Positions 10,101 to 19,711 of a DNA stretch of 64,000 nt are shown here, piece after piece. Each line of letters opens with the position of its first letter. Positions within the stretch are counted from its first letter, which is position 1. The DNA comes from an uncultured Myxococcales bacterium (GTDB lineage: Bacteria > Myxococcota_A > UBA9042 > DTJE01), in assembly GCA_903847405.1 (NCBI GenBank), contig CAINDP010000193.1, forward strand, positions 1 to 64,000. The letters run 5' to 3'. A program made the translations under genes and the position numbers. The notes beneath the pieces were generated by a model. The model searched no databases, was not told where the DNA came from, and was given only the letters and a program-made list of their open reading frames with translations.

Positions 10101-10380
10101 TTCCCGCCTCTGTCCTCGCCGGCGGCATTTCATTCTTTCCCCCTCAAGGTGCCGCCGGCTGCGGAGCCCCTCCGCGGCACTCCCGGACCCCGGCCCGCGG
10201 TCGTTGGCTGGGGCGGGGCGGGGGACCGGGTCTTCGTGGTTGACCCGACAGCCTGCAGACTGCCGTTGCTGACTGTGCGGAGCGGGGGACGACCGCTTTT
10301 CAGGGGGAGGTCCCTGGGCCTTTCGCGGGCGGTTGGGGTTGTGAGGAGGGAGGGGAAGGACCGGCGTCGAAGTTTAGACT

Positions 10381-10385
10381 ACGGG
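10381..10385. repeat. 5-bp target-site duplication, copy 1 (ACGGG)
   Basis: Directly abuts TGTAG terminus; identical to 45965-45969. Confidence 0.85.
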
Positions 10386-10432
10386 TGTAGTTCCACAGCG
10401 AGAATGGGAAAGTTCCACAGGCAATATGGGAA
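10386..10432 (+). other. attR-like end: two adjacent 22-bp transposase-site-like repeats (R1, R2)
   Basis: gTTCCACAGCGAGAATGGGAAA (10390..) and gTTCCACAGGCAATATGGGAAA (10412..), exactly 22 bp apart. Confidence 0.8.
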
Positions 10433-10499
10433 AAGCGAGTAGTTGACCAACTTGGTTTCAAGAGCCTGCTGGGGTCTCTACACCCCGGCCCAGAAAGAC

Positions 10500-12098
10500 T
10501 CACCCGCCGCCGTACTGCTGGGCGTCGAATTGGGCCGCGAGACGGAACCCGACAGCCGGGTTGGGAAGGGCGCCGACGCCAAGAATCGCCAGGCTTGAAA
10601 GGTCTTCACCGGCGCCGTAAAGGTAGCTTTCACCTCGAACGAAGACGCCTCCATGGAGGTCAATCAGCATGTGCCGCTTCGGCGTCTCGCTCGTCGTGGG
10701 AAGAGCGTCCGACGGCAGGAACATCTCCTCGATGTCCAGGTGACTACGGGGCGCGCCAACCGCAAATCCGGAGACCACCCCCTGGGACAGCCGCGTCATC
10801 TTGCTGGGCGGGGGGTATTTCACGATGACCGCACCCTGGGCGTGAGCGGCCACAACGGTGCCATTGTGCCCCCGCGTGACGCGGAGCGCCGCGCCGCTCT
10901 CGACGACGGCTTCCACAAGCAGGTCTTCGTCCTCGCAGCACAAGACATCACCGGCGGCCGGAACAGAATCGCGAGTTCCGCAGGTCAGAATCCCGAAATC
11001 CCACAAAAAGGTCGCGGAACCCGCATCGGCATTGTTCAGCCTGGTGTCAACAACGAACGCGCCGTATGACTGAGGCACGAAGCTGTGGTACTTCACGCAG
11101 TACACATCCTGCCCTGCAGGCCAGGTTTCCGCAGTCGAACCCCAGGCGCCGCGCTCACAGGAGGTCAACGTGTTCTGCTCGGGATGTCCGTCCACGGCCA
11201 CCCGAGTCTGGTACACGATCCGCTCCTGACGCCAATGGTCGAAGTCGAACCGACGCAGCAGCAGGTGCCCGCCAGCAGCGGGCCAATTCCGGAACCCCTC
11301 GTTCGGGGGGAACAGCCCGGCGTCGTCCTGCACGACGAAGTCCAGATCGCCCGCCGAGATCTCGGCCGTCAACTTGCCCAAGTACCGGACCTCAATGCAC
11401 CCCGCCAGCAGCGAGTTTCCGGCCAACATGTGGCCGACGTTGCCCAGCAGATCCGCGACGCCCGATTCCAGCCCGTTGTGCGACCAACTGATGGGCCCAC
11501 TCCCGCAGCGGGTGGGCTGGTCGGGACGCCCGGGCTCCCCATAGGACTCCCAGACGTCGGCATCCCGCGGATCCCGACCGCATGCCAGGTTCCCCCGCAG
11601 GTCGTGCCCAAGAACCGTGACCAGCCAGACCAGATGTCCCCACTCGCGGGGCGTGAGGATGTGGAAGCCTGTCATCCCGCTGCCGTCCACCAGGGCCTGC
11701 ATCGCTTCCGCGGTCAGATCGGTTGCCGGGATCATCCCGGGCGCAACCTGCATGACATCGTCGCCGCCAACCACCGCGATGGACGTGTGATACTTCCCAA
11801 CCCAGAACCCACCGCACATGAGGTCACGCGAGGGTCCGCCGTCCCCCAGGAAATTCGCAAGCACGCGGAATCGAGGAATCCAAACCAGATACGACGGCTG
11901 ACCCGCTCCCGTGATAACCATGGTTCGCGTCTGGGAGTTGAGGCGCTGGCGCAGCCACATGGTACGGCAGGCCAGTTCGCTGTGAGGGGTGTTGTCCAGG
12001 CCCAGCACGCCGTCGCGCTCGCCCATGACCGGATCGGTATGCAGAAACTTCGTGACGCTCTCGTTCCACTTCGCGCGTTCGGTCAGCGTCCCAGGCAT
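10500..12098 (-). CDS. Phage tail fibre / receptor-binding protein with C-type-lectin (FGE/Mtd-like) fold signature
   Basis: 532 aa, terminal position; MTGFHILTPREWGHLVWL, SGPISWSHNGLESGVADLLGNV, C-terminal NPAVGFRLA. Confidence 0.65.
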   Translation of the reverse strand: MPGTLTERAKWNESVTKFLHTDPVMGERDGVLGLDNTPHSELACRTMWLRQRLNSQTRTMVITGAGQPSYLVWIPRFRVLANFLGDGGPSRDLMCGGFWVGKYHTSIAVVGGDDVMQVAPGMIPATDLTAEAMQALVDGSGMTGFHILTPREWGHLVWLVTVLGHDLRGNLACGRDPRDADVWESYGEPGRPDQPTRCGSGPISWSHNGLESGVADLLGNVGHMLAGNSLLAGCIEVRYLGKLTAEISAGDLDFVVQDDAGLFPPNEGFRNWPAAGGHLLLRRFDFDHWRQERIVYQTRVAVDGHPEQNTLTSCERGAWGSTAETWPAGQDVYCVKYHSFVPQSYGAFVVDTRLNNADAGSATFLWDFGILTCGTRDSVPAAGDVLCCEDEDLLVEAVVESGAALRVTRGHNGTVVAAHAQGAVIVKYPPPSKMTRLSQGVVSGFAVGAPRSHLDIEEMFLPSDALPTTSETPKRHMLIDLHGGVFVRGESYLYGAGEDLSSLAILGVGALPNPAVGFRLAAQFDAQQYGGG

Positions 12099-12108
12099 CG
12101 CGCGTCTC

Positions 12109-12564
12109 CTACTGCAGAGTAATGGTCCACTCGCCGCGAATCGAGAAGTCAGAGGTCTTGGCGATGTTCTTTTCGCCCTTGCGAGCGCACAGCGTCACAG
12201 CCTCGTCGGCCACGCGCAGCAGTCCGAACTCACGAATGACCATGCCGTTGCATTCGCCCAGTCCGATCTCGAAGTTGAACTTCGTGGCGTTGCCGATGGG
12301 ATGCTCGACGCTCGTGAAACCCTTCGCGAACTGGTCCGTCAGCGGCGCCACGTCGCCGGCTGCACTGGCAGCCCCATTGGTCCCGACGGCCACGTCCGTG
12401 ACCAGGTCAGCGAGCCCGCCGCTCAGCATCGCCAGGCCCGAATCGACGACGAGGTTTCTGTCCAGGATGTGATGCAACAGCGCGCCTTCCACGTCCTCAA
12501 TCCACAGTTCCAGGACGCCCGTTGCGTTCACCCCATCCCGAGTACCCATACCGTTGCTGCTCAT
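12109..12564 (-). CDS. Phage tail fibre-associated / tail protein
   Basis: 151 aa located between gp48-like and fibre genes. Confidence 0.45.
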   Translation of the reverse strand: MSSNGMGTRDGVNATGVLELWIEDVEGALLHHILDRNLVVDSGLAMLSGGLADLVTDVAVGTNGAASAAGDVAPLTDQFAKGFTSVEHPIGNATKFNFEIGLGECNGMVIREFGLLRVADEAVTLCARKGEKNIAKTSDFSIRGEWTITLQ

Positions 12565-13304
12565 GCGGGTACCATCTCCAGCGTGAGGACGTCGGCCTCG
12601 CCGTCGTACAGAATCGTACCGTCCCGCGGATACTTGCCGTCGTGAAGCACCCGGGCCAGCGAGACGCTGTCATCGAACTGCTGAAGCGTGCTGACCCCCA
12701 GCGCCAGGTCATCGGAGGTGTGTACGACGTCAGACCAGTCCCCCGGAGCTGTGCTGCTGTCGACGATGATTCCGCCCAGGCGGGTGTGGGGGTTCTTCCA
12801 CCGCTTCACGGAGCGCACCAGGTGGCCCATGTGCTCGGCTGTTACCGCGTTGAGCCACGGCACCTTCACCCAGAACACCGCCCACTGCACCGCACCGTAG
12901 CGGGCGCTGCCATCGCGGGTCAGGCGGCCGTCGTGCAGATACTGCGCGCGCGGTTCCAGCACGGTCGCACCAGGATGACCCAGCAGTTCCACGGCCATCA
13001 CGATCCCGGGCACGGTGCCGCCGGCGAGATAGGTCTGGAACGCCGCCATCAGCCGCGCGCGATGCTGCTCAGGAGGCTCGCCGGGCAGTGCCTCGATATC
13101 CCGTTCCCAGCCGTGCAGCGGCAGCGCGCCGTCGGGGCACGTCTGCACGAACCAGCACCGCCTGACCTGGTAGGCCGAATTCCGGGCGGCGTCCAGCAGC
13201 TCCCCGAAGACCTGCACCAGGCGCTTAACGTCCGTGACAACAGGATCCGGCGCCTTCAGCCAACCCGGCAGCACGTACATCAGAAAGCGGACGGCGCTCT
13301 TCAC
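12561..13304 (-). CDS. Phage tail protein, Mu gp48-like
   Basis: 247 aa; position after baseplate J; LPGWLKAPDPVVTDVKRLVQVFGELLDAARNSAYQVRRCWFVQTCPDGALPLHGWERDI. Confidence 0.65.
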   Translation of the reverse strand: MKSAVRFLMYVLPGWLKAPDPVVTDVKRLVQVFGELLDAARNSAYQVRRCWFVQTCPDGALPLHGWERDIEALPGEPPEQHRARLMAAFQTYLAGGTVPGIVMAVELLGHPGATVLEPRAQYLHDGRLTRDGSARYGAVQWAVFWVKVPWLNAVTAEHMGHLVRSVKRWKNPHTRLGGIIVDSSTAPGDWSDVVHTSDDLALGVSTLQQFDDSVSLARVLHDGKYPRDGTILYDGEADVLTLEMVPA

Positions 13305-14455
13305 GACTGCCTCTCCACAATGACCTCGACGGCCGCCTCCAGCACCGCCATGGCGCCTGCAGGGACGATGACATTGGCGACGGGCAACTCGACCACGACA
13401 TCCTGAACGGTCGGCACGCCCGGCAACGCCAGCGCGCCCAACTGGGCCCGGATGACCGACTGCCCCATGCCCAGGCGCGGCACGTCTGCCAGCAGCCCGT
13501 CAGACAGCCGGGAATTCGTCCTCGCAATCAGGGCGGCGCGGACCAGGTCCTCGTCGCCAACATCCGCAGGCAGCCACACACGGTAGCGCACGGTCACGGG
13601 TTGCTCGGCGGGCCCGCGCACCAGGACGTCCAGGTTGTTCATACGGCGGGCATCCAGATACGCCTGCACCGCAGCCACCAGCGCCAGCGACGGCTGCCCC
13701 GCGGCGCCCCGGATCACGACGTCACAGGTGCCTTCGCCCCGCGGGAAATCGTCGAGCACCTGGACGTCCACAACGCCGGTCACCTGTAGCGCCCATGCCC
13801 GATACGTGTTGGCGGTCGTGCCGCGGGACAGCAGATACCACTGCAGTTGCGCCCGCTCCTTCAGGGCGGCGATCGTCTCCTGGTCTTCGCCCTCGACCGT
13901 GATCCAGCCGGCCTCGTTGGTGATGGTGGCCACGCCGTCGATGACGGTCACCATCTCAGTCACCAGCCCCGGCGAGACGTTGCCGAGCCGCCCCGCCTGG
14001 GTGCACTCCACCGGGACGTCACCGGCGGTCTGCCCATCGAGCAGCGTCGTCCGGGCCCGGCATCGGAACTGCACGTATTGCCCCTGCACCGACAGCCTGG
14101 TGCGGAAGATGGAACCCTCATCGATGACCATCTCGCCGTCGGCCTGGTCGCGACCCACCCTCAAGTTGCCCTGCGTCGCCCGGGCAGGCCGCCGCGCGGC
14201 GTCCAGGTCCTCGGCCTTCAACTCGGCCCATGAGCCCAGCGCATACCGCAGGAAGCCGTTCGGAACGATGTCTTCCAGCACCCCGTAGAACCCGGCCAGC
14301 ACCCACAGCACCGAACTGACCAGCGTTTCGTATACGCCGCCCTCGTTGAGGTTCGTGACGGACGCGCCAAGCGCCACCAGGCGAGCGGTGGCTTGGTCCC
14401 ACAACTCGTCGAACGACTTGCTGCCGATGAGGGTCTTCCAATCAGGCGTTGCCAC
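13301..14455 (-). CDS. Baseplate J-like protein (Mu gp47)
   Basis: 384 aa; DAARRPARATQGNLRVGR...GDVPVECTQAGRLGNVSPGLVTEM; VVIRGAAGQPSLALVAAVQAYLDARR. Confidence 0.85.
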   Translation of the reverse strand: MATPDWKTLIGSKSFDELWDQATARLVALGASVTNLNEGGVYETLVSSVLWVLAGFYGVLEDIVPNGFLRYALGSWAELKAEDLDAARRPARATQGNLRVGRDQADGEMVIDEGSIFRTRLSVQGQYVQFRCRARTTLLDGQTAGDVPVECTQAGRLGNVSPGLVTEMVTVIDGVATITNEAGWITVEGEDQETIAALKERAQLQWYLLSRGTTANTYRAWALQVTGVVDVQVLDDFPRGEGTCDVVIRGAAGQPSLALVAAVQAYLDARRMNNLDVLVRGPAEQPVTVRYRVWLPADVGDEDLVRAALIARTNSRLSDGLLADVPRLGMGQSVIRAQLGALALPGVPTVQDVVVELPVANVIVPAGAMAVLEAAVEVIVERQS

Positions 14456-14864
14456 GCGGCACCTCCACGGCCCCGGTACGGGGGTCGAACAACAGCACCA
14501 GGTTCAACGGATGGGTCGATGCGATCGGCAAGACCTGCAGGCGAATCTGCACGCTGTCCATGTCGTGGGCCAGCACCGTCGCCTGGGCGCTGCCGGGTTC
14601 CACCCGTGGATCACGCTCTGCTTCCACCTGGATTTCCTGCACCAGGTCGGCCAGGTCCACGTCGGTCATGTCGGCCTGGATGAATCGCTGCAGGCTGAGC
14701 CCGAAGGCAGGACGCCACGGCAGGCTGCCCCGGGGCGTAGCCAGCCGATGCGCCAGATCCTGCTGCAGGCATTTGCGTCCGGAGACCGTCTCGATGTCCC
14801 CCGTGGGCAACGTCGAGAAGTCGCGGTCGACCAGCAGGATGTCCTTGCCCAGCAACTCGTCCAT
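14442..14864 (-). CDS. Baseplate wedge protein, gpW/gp46-like
   Basis: LGKDILLVDRDFSTLPTGDIETVSGRKCLQQDLAHRLATPRGSLPWRP. Confidence 0.7.
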   Translation of the reverse strand: MDELLGKDILLVDRDFSTLPTGDIETVSGRKCLQQDLAHRLATPRGSLPWRPAFGLSLQRFIQADMTDVDLADLVQEIQVEAERDPRVEPGSAQATVLAHDMDSVQIRLQVLPIASTHPLNLVLLFDPRTGAVEVPRGNA

Positions 14865-15535
14865 TACACCGCCTTCGTCCTGGTCGTCGCCATTGCGGGC
14901 GGCGACGGGGGATTGCCGGCAGACCACACCAGCGCCTGGGCCTGGAGCCCCGTCAGTGCGGCCACCAACTGCTTCAAGTAGTCCGCCAGCGCCGGCCCCC
15001 GCACCAGGACATCACCGCCATCGGCGCCCAGTTCCACGTCGGCGCATTCCACCAGTACCTTCGTGTCGCCCTTCAGGTGGACGATGACGCCGGAGATCTC
15101 CGCGTTGCGGTCGACCGTGATGGCGATGCGACTGTCCCCCTTCCGCACGATCCACGCCCCGACCGGATGCGCCGGCGCGCCGTACCCGCGCCCCGTGATG
15201 CTCTCGACATAGGGCCGGTTCACGTCGCCGTATTCGAACCCGATCCGAACGACCGCGTCGACAGCGGGAACGCAGTACACGCCCTGGTCCGGACCCGCCC
15301 ACTGCACCGGGATTTCGACGTCCGGCAGCACCGGCCAGTCGCCGTCGTTGGTGCCATCTGGAGCCAGGACCTGCACGTCCACGCTGTAGCGGGGCTCCAA
15401 TTCGGACATCTGCCCAGCGCCATCCCGCGCCTTCGTGACCTTGGCGAGCACCGGCCCGGGCATGCGCTGCGTGGACGGCACGCAGGCCGCGACCAGCTTG
15501 GCCAGGCTGTCCTTCAGGTCGCGGGTATCGCCCAT
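14864..15535 (-). CDS. Baseplate assembly protein V-like (spike, gp45)
   Basis: YSVDVQVLAPDGTNDGDWPVLPDVEIPVQWAGPDQGVYCVPAVDAVVRIGFEYGDVNRPYVESI; GTG/ATG start choice uncertain. Confidence 0.75.
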   Translation of the reverse strand: MGDTRDLKDSLAKLVAACVPSTQRMPGPVLAKVTKARDGAGQMSELEPRYSVDVQVLAPDGTNDGDWPVLPDVEIPVQWAGPDQGVYCVPAVDAVVRIGFEYGDVNRPYVESITGRGYGAPAHPVGAWIVRKGDSRIAITVDRNAEISGVIVHLKGDTKVLVECADVELGADGGDVLVRGPALADYLKQLVAALTGLQAQALVWSAGNPPSPPAMATTRTKAV

Positions 15536-16293
15536 TCCACCCTCGTGCGTGCGCGATCCTTCGTCCACTCGTGCGAGACGCGCTCGACCCTCACAGTCGC
15601 CCGACGTCCCCAGGTTTCCGTGTCCTCCAGGATGACCAGGTCCGAATGATGGATGGCCGGAAGCACGAACGTTTCGGCCGTGCCCAGGTCGATGGTGCGC
15701 GGCTGCACGTCCAACAGGTTCTCGCCGGACACCAGTTCGGCGACGGGATCAGCCAGCGCGCCGGGCGCTTCGGCCCAGGGCAAGAACCAGATCTCCCCGT
15801 CCGCGTCGGCGTAGAAGTCCCAGGACGCCAGGCCCCACGTGGCCCGGGCACGCTCGAACAGCGCCAGCAGGGGCTCGTTCCGGCAGATGAAGTGGTGCGA
15901 GCGGCGCGTCTTGGCGGAACCCAGGGTGTACGCCGTCACGCCGGCGCGCTCGAACGCCCACTGGAACACCTGGTGCACGTCGACGTTGCGGAAGGCCTGC
16001 AGCAGCAGAACGTCCCGCAGGTCCCGCATCCCGTCCAGCGCCAACACGCCCACCCGATCGCCTTCCAGCACGCCTCGGATGCGTCCCTTGAACACTCGCT
16101 GTGCAGCCGTCAGACCGTCGCCCAGCCACACCTCGAGTGGGGCCCCGTCCTGGAGCGCCACATCGCCTTCACGTTCAAACGTGATCTCGGCGCGCCCGAT
16201 GGGGGTGGTGCGCGCATCGGTTGTCCGAACGTGGGACGGAACCGTCTCCACGCCATCGACCAGCACCCTGCATTCGGTTGCTCCGATGGGCAC
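15514..16293 (-). CDS. Baseplate hub protein (Mu gpP-like)
   Basis: VPIGATECRVLVDGVET...PLEVWLGDGLTAAQRVFKGRI...FICRNEPLLALFERARATWGLASWDFYADADGEIWFLPW. Confidence 0.65.
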   Translation of the reverse strand: MPIGATECRVLVDGVETVPSHVRTTDARTTPIGRAEITFEREGDVALQDGAPLEVWLGDGLTAAQRVFKGRIRGVLEGDRVGVLALDGMRDLRDVLLLQAFRNVDVHQVFQWAFERAGVTAYTLGSAKTRRSHHFICRNEPLLALFERARATWGLASWDFYADADGEIWFLPWAEAPGALADPVAELVSGENLLDVQPRTIDLGTAETFVLPAIHHSDLVILEDTETWGRRATVRVERVSHEWTKDRARTRVEWAIPAT

Positions 16294-16295
16294 GT

Positions 16296-16940
16296 TCAAC
16301 TCCCCCGCGGATCGTCTTCGTCGATCGCCGGATCCCGATTGGCCAGTTCCTCGTCCCGCCGCGTGGCGGCGTCCTGCTCTGCGGTCGGCGTGATGCTTTG
16401 CGGCTGCGACGCGCCCCGTGCGAACCAATCGACCTGCTTCAGCATCTCGGGCGTCGTCATGCCTTCGGCGACGGTGGAGTCAGCGACCACGCGGGACTCC
16501 TTCCGGCGCGCCTGGGTGGGCACGTGCTCGGCCATCACGATCACGACATCGACCGTGTCCACCTCGTTCGTTTCCTCGTCCTGGCACGAGCGGATCATCA
16601 TCGTCCGGACGCCCCAGGCGTCGTTCAGTCGGGCGTGCGTGATGTCGTAGGTGTAGGGCTTGGCCTGCCGGTCCTGCTGCCGGAACATCTTTACGATCTG
16701 ACCGGCCTTGGCGTCGGCGGAGGTGTCGTCGTCCGAGCAGCAGCGCAGAGTCAGCGTCGCTTCCACGTCGTCGAATCCCATGGGGCGCTTGCTGGTTCCG
16801 CTGCGACCGCGCACGCGACCCTCGTCCACGCGCAGTTCGCCCCGGATCTGCATGGACTGGAACACGCCAGGCAGGACCAGGCCGCCCAGTTTCACAGCCC
16901 CAACGTCCTCACCCTTCAGGAGCAGCATTTTCGCGGCCAT
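16296..16940 (-). CDS. Phage tail/baseplate protein (Mu gpN-region equivalent)
   Basis: 214 aa, between tape measure and hub genes. Confidence 0.5.
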   Translation of the reverse strand: MAAKMLLLKGEDVGAVKLGGLVLPGVFQSMQIRGELRVDEGRVRGRSGTSKRPMGFDDVEATLTLRCCSDDDTSADAKAGQIVKMFRQQDRQAKPYTYDITHARLNDAWGVRTMMIRSCQDEETNEVDTVDVVIVMAEHVPTQARRKESRVVADSTVAEGMTTPEMLKQVDWFARGASQPQSITPTAEQDAATRRDEELANRDPAIDEDDPRGS

Positions 16941-16941
16941 G

Positions 16942-19029
16942 CTAGTGCTCCATCCCCAGGCCGTTCAGCATCTTCAGGAAGGCTTCCTCGTCCGTCGCGT
17001 CCGCGGGCGATACGTTGAGGTTCTGGATGTTGACGCGAGGTCCGGAAGGCTGCTGCTGGCGCTGTACGGCGTCGCGCATCCAACTCAGGTCTGCGTCCAC
17101 GGTCACATTCATCTTCTGAGCCGTTCCGTCGGCGCCCCGGCGCTCTCCGGCCAGGTTCAGCACCCATTCCGGAACCCACCCAGCCACGTTCATCGCACGG
17201 TTGGATTGCACGGATCGGGTTGGCGTCTGCCCAAGCTGCTTCATCATCCAGTCGGGATCGTCCGACATGCGGGAACGACTCACTCCGCTCCCGGCGGTCA
17301 GCAACGGTGACGCCTGGCCTGGGGTCTTCGCCGGATGCTCCTGGCTCTTCTTCCACAGCACATAGGAAAGCGCAGCGAACGCAGCGAGCACTCCGCCGAT
17401 GATCGCGAACTTGGCCAACAGGCTGGCCATGCTGACGGCATCCATCGCCTTCAGCCCGGCGATCGCCCGAGGCACCCCGGTCGTGAAGATCCACTTGAGG
17501 GAGGCACCCAAGGCTTTGAACGGACCCGTGACCAGTTTCCAGACACCACTCTCGACAACGCGAAGCGCGCCGGCCGAGCGTCCCATGCCGTGCTCCATCA
17601 GCAGCGTCAGGAACTTGCTCCGCACGCCGGCGACGAGCAGCGCTCCACCAACTCCAGCGGTCAGCACACCCGCCAGCGTGCCGCCGTAGGCGATGATCTG
17701 TCCAAGGGTGCCGACAACCTTCGCCAGGATCGGGTGGCCTTCCGTCAGGTTCGCAACCCACTTCGCCGCGGATTGCCCCGCATCGCCGATGGCCTCGCTG
17801 CTGGGCAGCACACCCTGACCCAGTGCGGCCTTCATGTTGGACAAGGCGTTCTCGCGGGACGCATCCCGGATGTTCTTCTGCTGGTCGATGATGGCGAACG
17901 CGGTCTCCACAGAGCCAGCCGCCTTGCTGATATCCTTCAGCCCGGCCTCGAACTCGTCCAGTTTGCCCAGCAATACGGTGACGGCGCGCCCTCCCTCATC
18001 GCCGAATGCGTCCTGGAAGGCAGCCTTCGTCTTCGGGAGGTTCATCTTGTCGCCGTACATCGCCCGCAGATTGCGAAGCGTGGGCAGGAGGTCCACGCCT
18101 CCTGCAGCGTTGCGCTGAACAGAGAAGTGCAGCTTCGTCGAAGCCTCCTCCATCTGCTTCATCATCGCCGAGTAAGCCGTTCCCGCCATCGTTCCCTTGA
18201 GGGCCAGGTTGTTCAGCATGCCAATCGCACCGGCGACTTCAACCAGATTCTGCTGGGCGGCCAAGCCTGCCGGAATGCCGTACTGCAGACCCCCCGACAA
18301 CTGCCCCAGGTCGGCCAATTTGAAGAGCTGCTGGGTGCGTGCCAGCACGTCTGCCAGCCGAGTCTGTTCGAACCGCACGTCCCGGGTCTTGTCGCCGAAG
18401 TTGTTGTAGGCATCGGTCAACAGGTCGGTGGCGGGAACCGCGTCGCCCTTGGTAGCCAGCGCGAACTTCATGCCCAGTTCGGTGCCAAACAGCGCCTTCT
18501 CGGCGTCCAGACCCGCGGACAGCATCATGTATGACGAGTCCAGGAACTGCGTAGCCGAGTCCCGGTGGGCATTCGACCAGTCGATGGCGGCCCGGCGGAA
18601 CTTGGCCACGTCGGCCTCGGCTGATCCGAACGTGCCTGGCGTGATGGTCTTGATGTACGCCAGGCGCTCTTCAATGTCGCCCAGGGGCTTCGTCGTGGCC
18701 TCCAACTGGCGGGCCATCCCAATGCCGCCAGCCATCATCATTGCGCCGGCTCCGGTCGCCTTGCTGCCCATCTCCGTCAGGCGGTCGGACTGTTCGCGCG
18801 CCTGCTGCAGCACCTTCACATAGGCCTTGGCCTTTTCGATGTTCGGGCCACCCGTCTGCAGGGCCTTCCAGGAGCGCATGACGCCGTCGATGTCCGGCAG
18901 GATCTTGACGCGGCCCAGCCCCTTGGCCTTCCCCTCCAGGCGCTCCAGGATGTCTTCGGCCTTGCCCATCGGACCGGTGAACTTGTCCACCAGGCTGAGG
19001 ACCAGGCCAACGGCAAGGAGTCCGTCCAT
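16942..19029 (-). CDS. Tail tape measure protein
   Basis: 695 aa; coiled-coil N-terminus, hydrophobic segments (ATGAGAMMMAGGIGMARQLEATTKPLGDIEERLAYI). Confidence 0.85.
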   Translation of the reverse strand: MDGLLAVGLVLSLVDKFTGPMGKAEDILERLEGKAKGLGRVKILPDIDGVMRSWKALQTGGPNIEKAKAYVKVLQQAREQSDRLTEMGSKATGAGAMMMAGGIGMARQLEATTKPLGDIEERLAYIKTITPGTFGSAEADVAKFRRAAIDWSNAHRDSATQFLDSSYMMLSAGLDAEKALFGTELGMKFALATKGDAVPATDLLTDAYNNFGDKTRDVRFEQTRLADVLARTQQLFKLADLGQLSGGLQYGIPAGLAAQQNLVEVAGAIGMLNNLALKGTMAGTAYSAMMKQMEEASTKLHFSVQRNAAGGVDLLPTLRNLRAMYGDKMNLPKTKAAFQDAFGDEGGRAVTVLLGKLDEFEAGLKDISKAAGSVETAFAIIDQQKNIRDASRENALSNMKAALGQGVLPSSEAIGDAGQSAAKWVANLTEGHPILAKVVGTLGQIIAYGGTLAGVLTAGVGGALLVAGVRSKFLTLLMEHGMGRSAGALRVVESGVWKLVTGPFKALGASLKWIFTTGVPRAIAGLKAMDAVSMASLLAKFAIIGGVLAAFAALSYVLWKKSQEHPAKTPGQASPLLTAGSGVSRSRMSDDPDWMMKQLGQTPTRSVQSNRAMNVAGWVPEWVLNLAGERRGADGTAQKMNVTVDADLSWMRDAVQRQQQPSGPRVNIQNLNVSPADATDEEAFLKMLNGLGMEH

Positions 19030-19083
19030 GGGGCATCTCCAGGGGCGTGCGGTTGAAGGCGGCGGGCCGGATTCAGGAGGGCG

Positions 19084-19338
19084 TCATCGCTTCTTGAACA
19101 TGGACGCGATCGCCATGACGAACGCGTTGGCGATGACCCGCTCGTCCTGCTTTTCAAGCCACCGCGCTTCGGCCAGCGCCCGATACCAAGCGTCGTCGTC
19201 CAGCCCATCGATCTCGGCCTGCGTCATCCCGAGCCGGCGCCGGATCTGGAGGTCACCCTGGGCAAAGGTGTCCTCCTCCAGGCGCGCCAGCTCGTCAGCA
19301 GCGTGTGTCGCGGACCTCCACGCCCACCTTGGCCATGC
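19084..19338 (-). CDS. Out-of-frame extension of tail assembly chaperone (probable programmed frameshift product, Mu gp42 position)
   Basis: Open frame DELARLEEDTFAQGDLQIRRRLGMTQAEIDGLDDDAWYRALAEARWLEKQDERVIANAFVMAIASMFKKR, 44-nt overlap with upstream ORF, no good own start. Confidence 0.55.
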   Translation of the reverse strand, partial: AWPRWAWRSATHAADELARLEEDTFAQGDLQIRRRLGMTQAEIDGLDDDAWYRALAEARWLEKQDERVIANAFVMAIASMFKKR

Positions 19339-19675
19339 TCAGCAGCTTGTCGGCCACGCTCATCGACAGGCCGGCGTGCTTTTCGAACAGGTCCTTCAGC
19401 GTCGCGGCGTCGGGCGCCAGCCGGCACTCCTGGGCCAGGTTGTTGGAAGCGCGCAGGGGGTCGCCCTTCTCGCCACGGCCTTCGCGAATCCAGACCGAGA
19501 TCTGGGGGCGCGACGGGGCGTGCGCCAGGATCAGGCAGGTTTCGGTCCCCTCGTCGTCCAGGTCGAACTCCAGCAGGCGCACGTCCGCGAAGCGCCGCTT
19601 GTATTCGTCCAGTTGATCCGGCGTCACGTTCAACGTCGCGAGCCGTTCCATGAGTTCCTTGCGCGGGTCTTCCAC
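19295..19675 (-). CDS. Tail assembly chaperone (Mu gp41-like)
   Basis: 126 aa acidic protein between tail tube and tape measure. Confidence 0.65.
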   Translation of the reverse strand: MEDPRKELMERLATLNVTPDQLDEYKRRFADVRLLEFDLDDEGTETCLILAHAPSRPQISVWIREGRGEKGDPLRASNNLAQECRLAPDAATLKDLFEKHAGLSMSVADKLLSMAKVGVEVRDTRC

Positions 19676-19711
19676 GGGATCCTCCGTATTTCAGCCTCGA
19701 GGCGAGGCGGG

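Noticed and set aside
10386-10500. mom/com-like DNA modification genes at the attR end as in Mu
   Set aside because: Only about 110 bp separate the fibre gene from the terminus; no such ORFs are present.
10386-12098. Diversity-generating retroelement or gin/gix tail-fibre switch
   Set aside because: No reverse transcriptase, template repeat, or serine invertase ORF seen near the fibre genes or elsewhere in the window.
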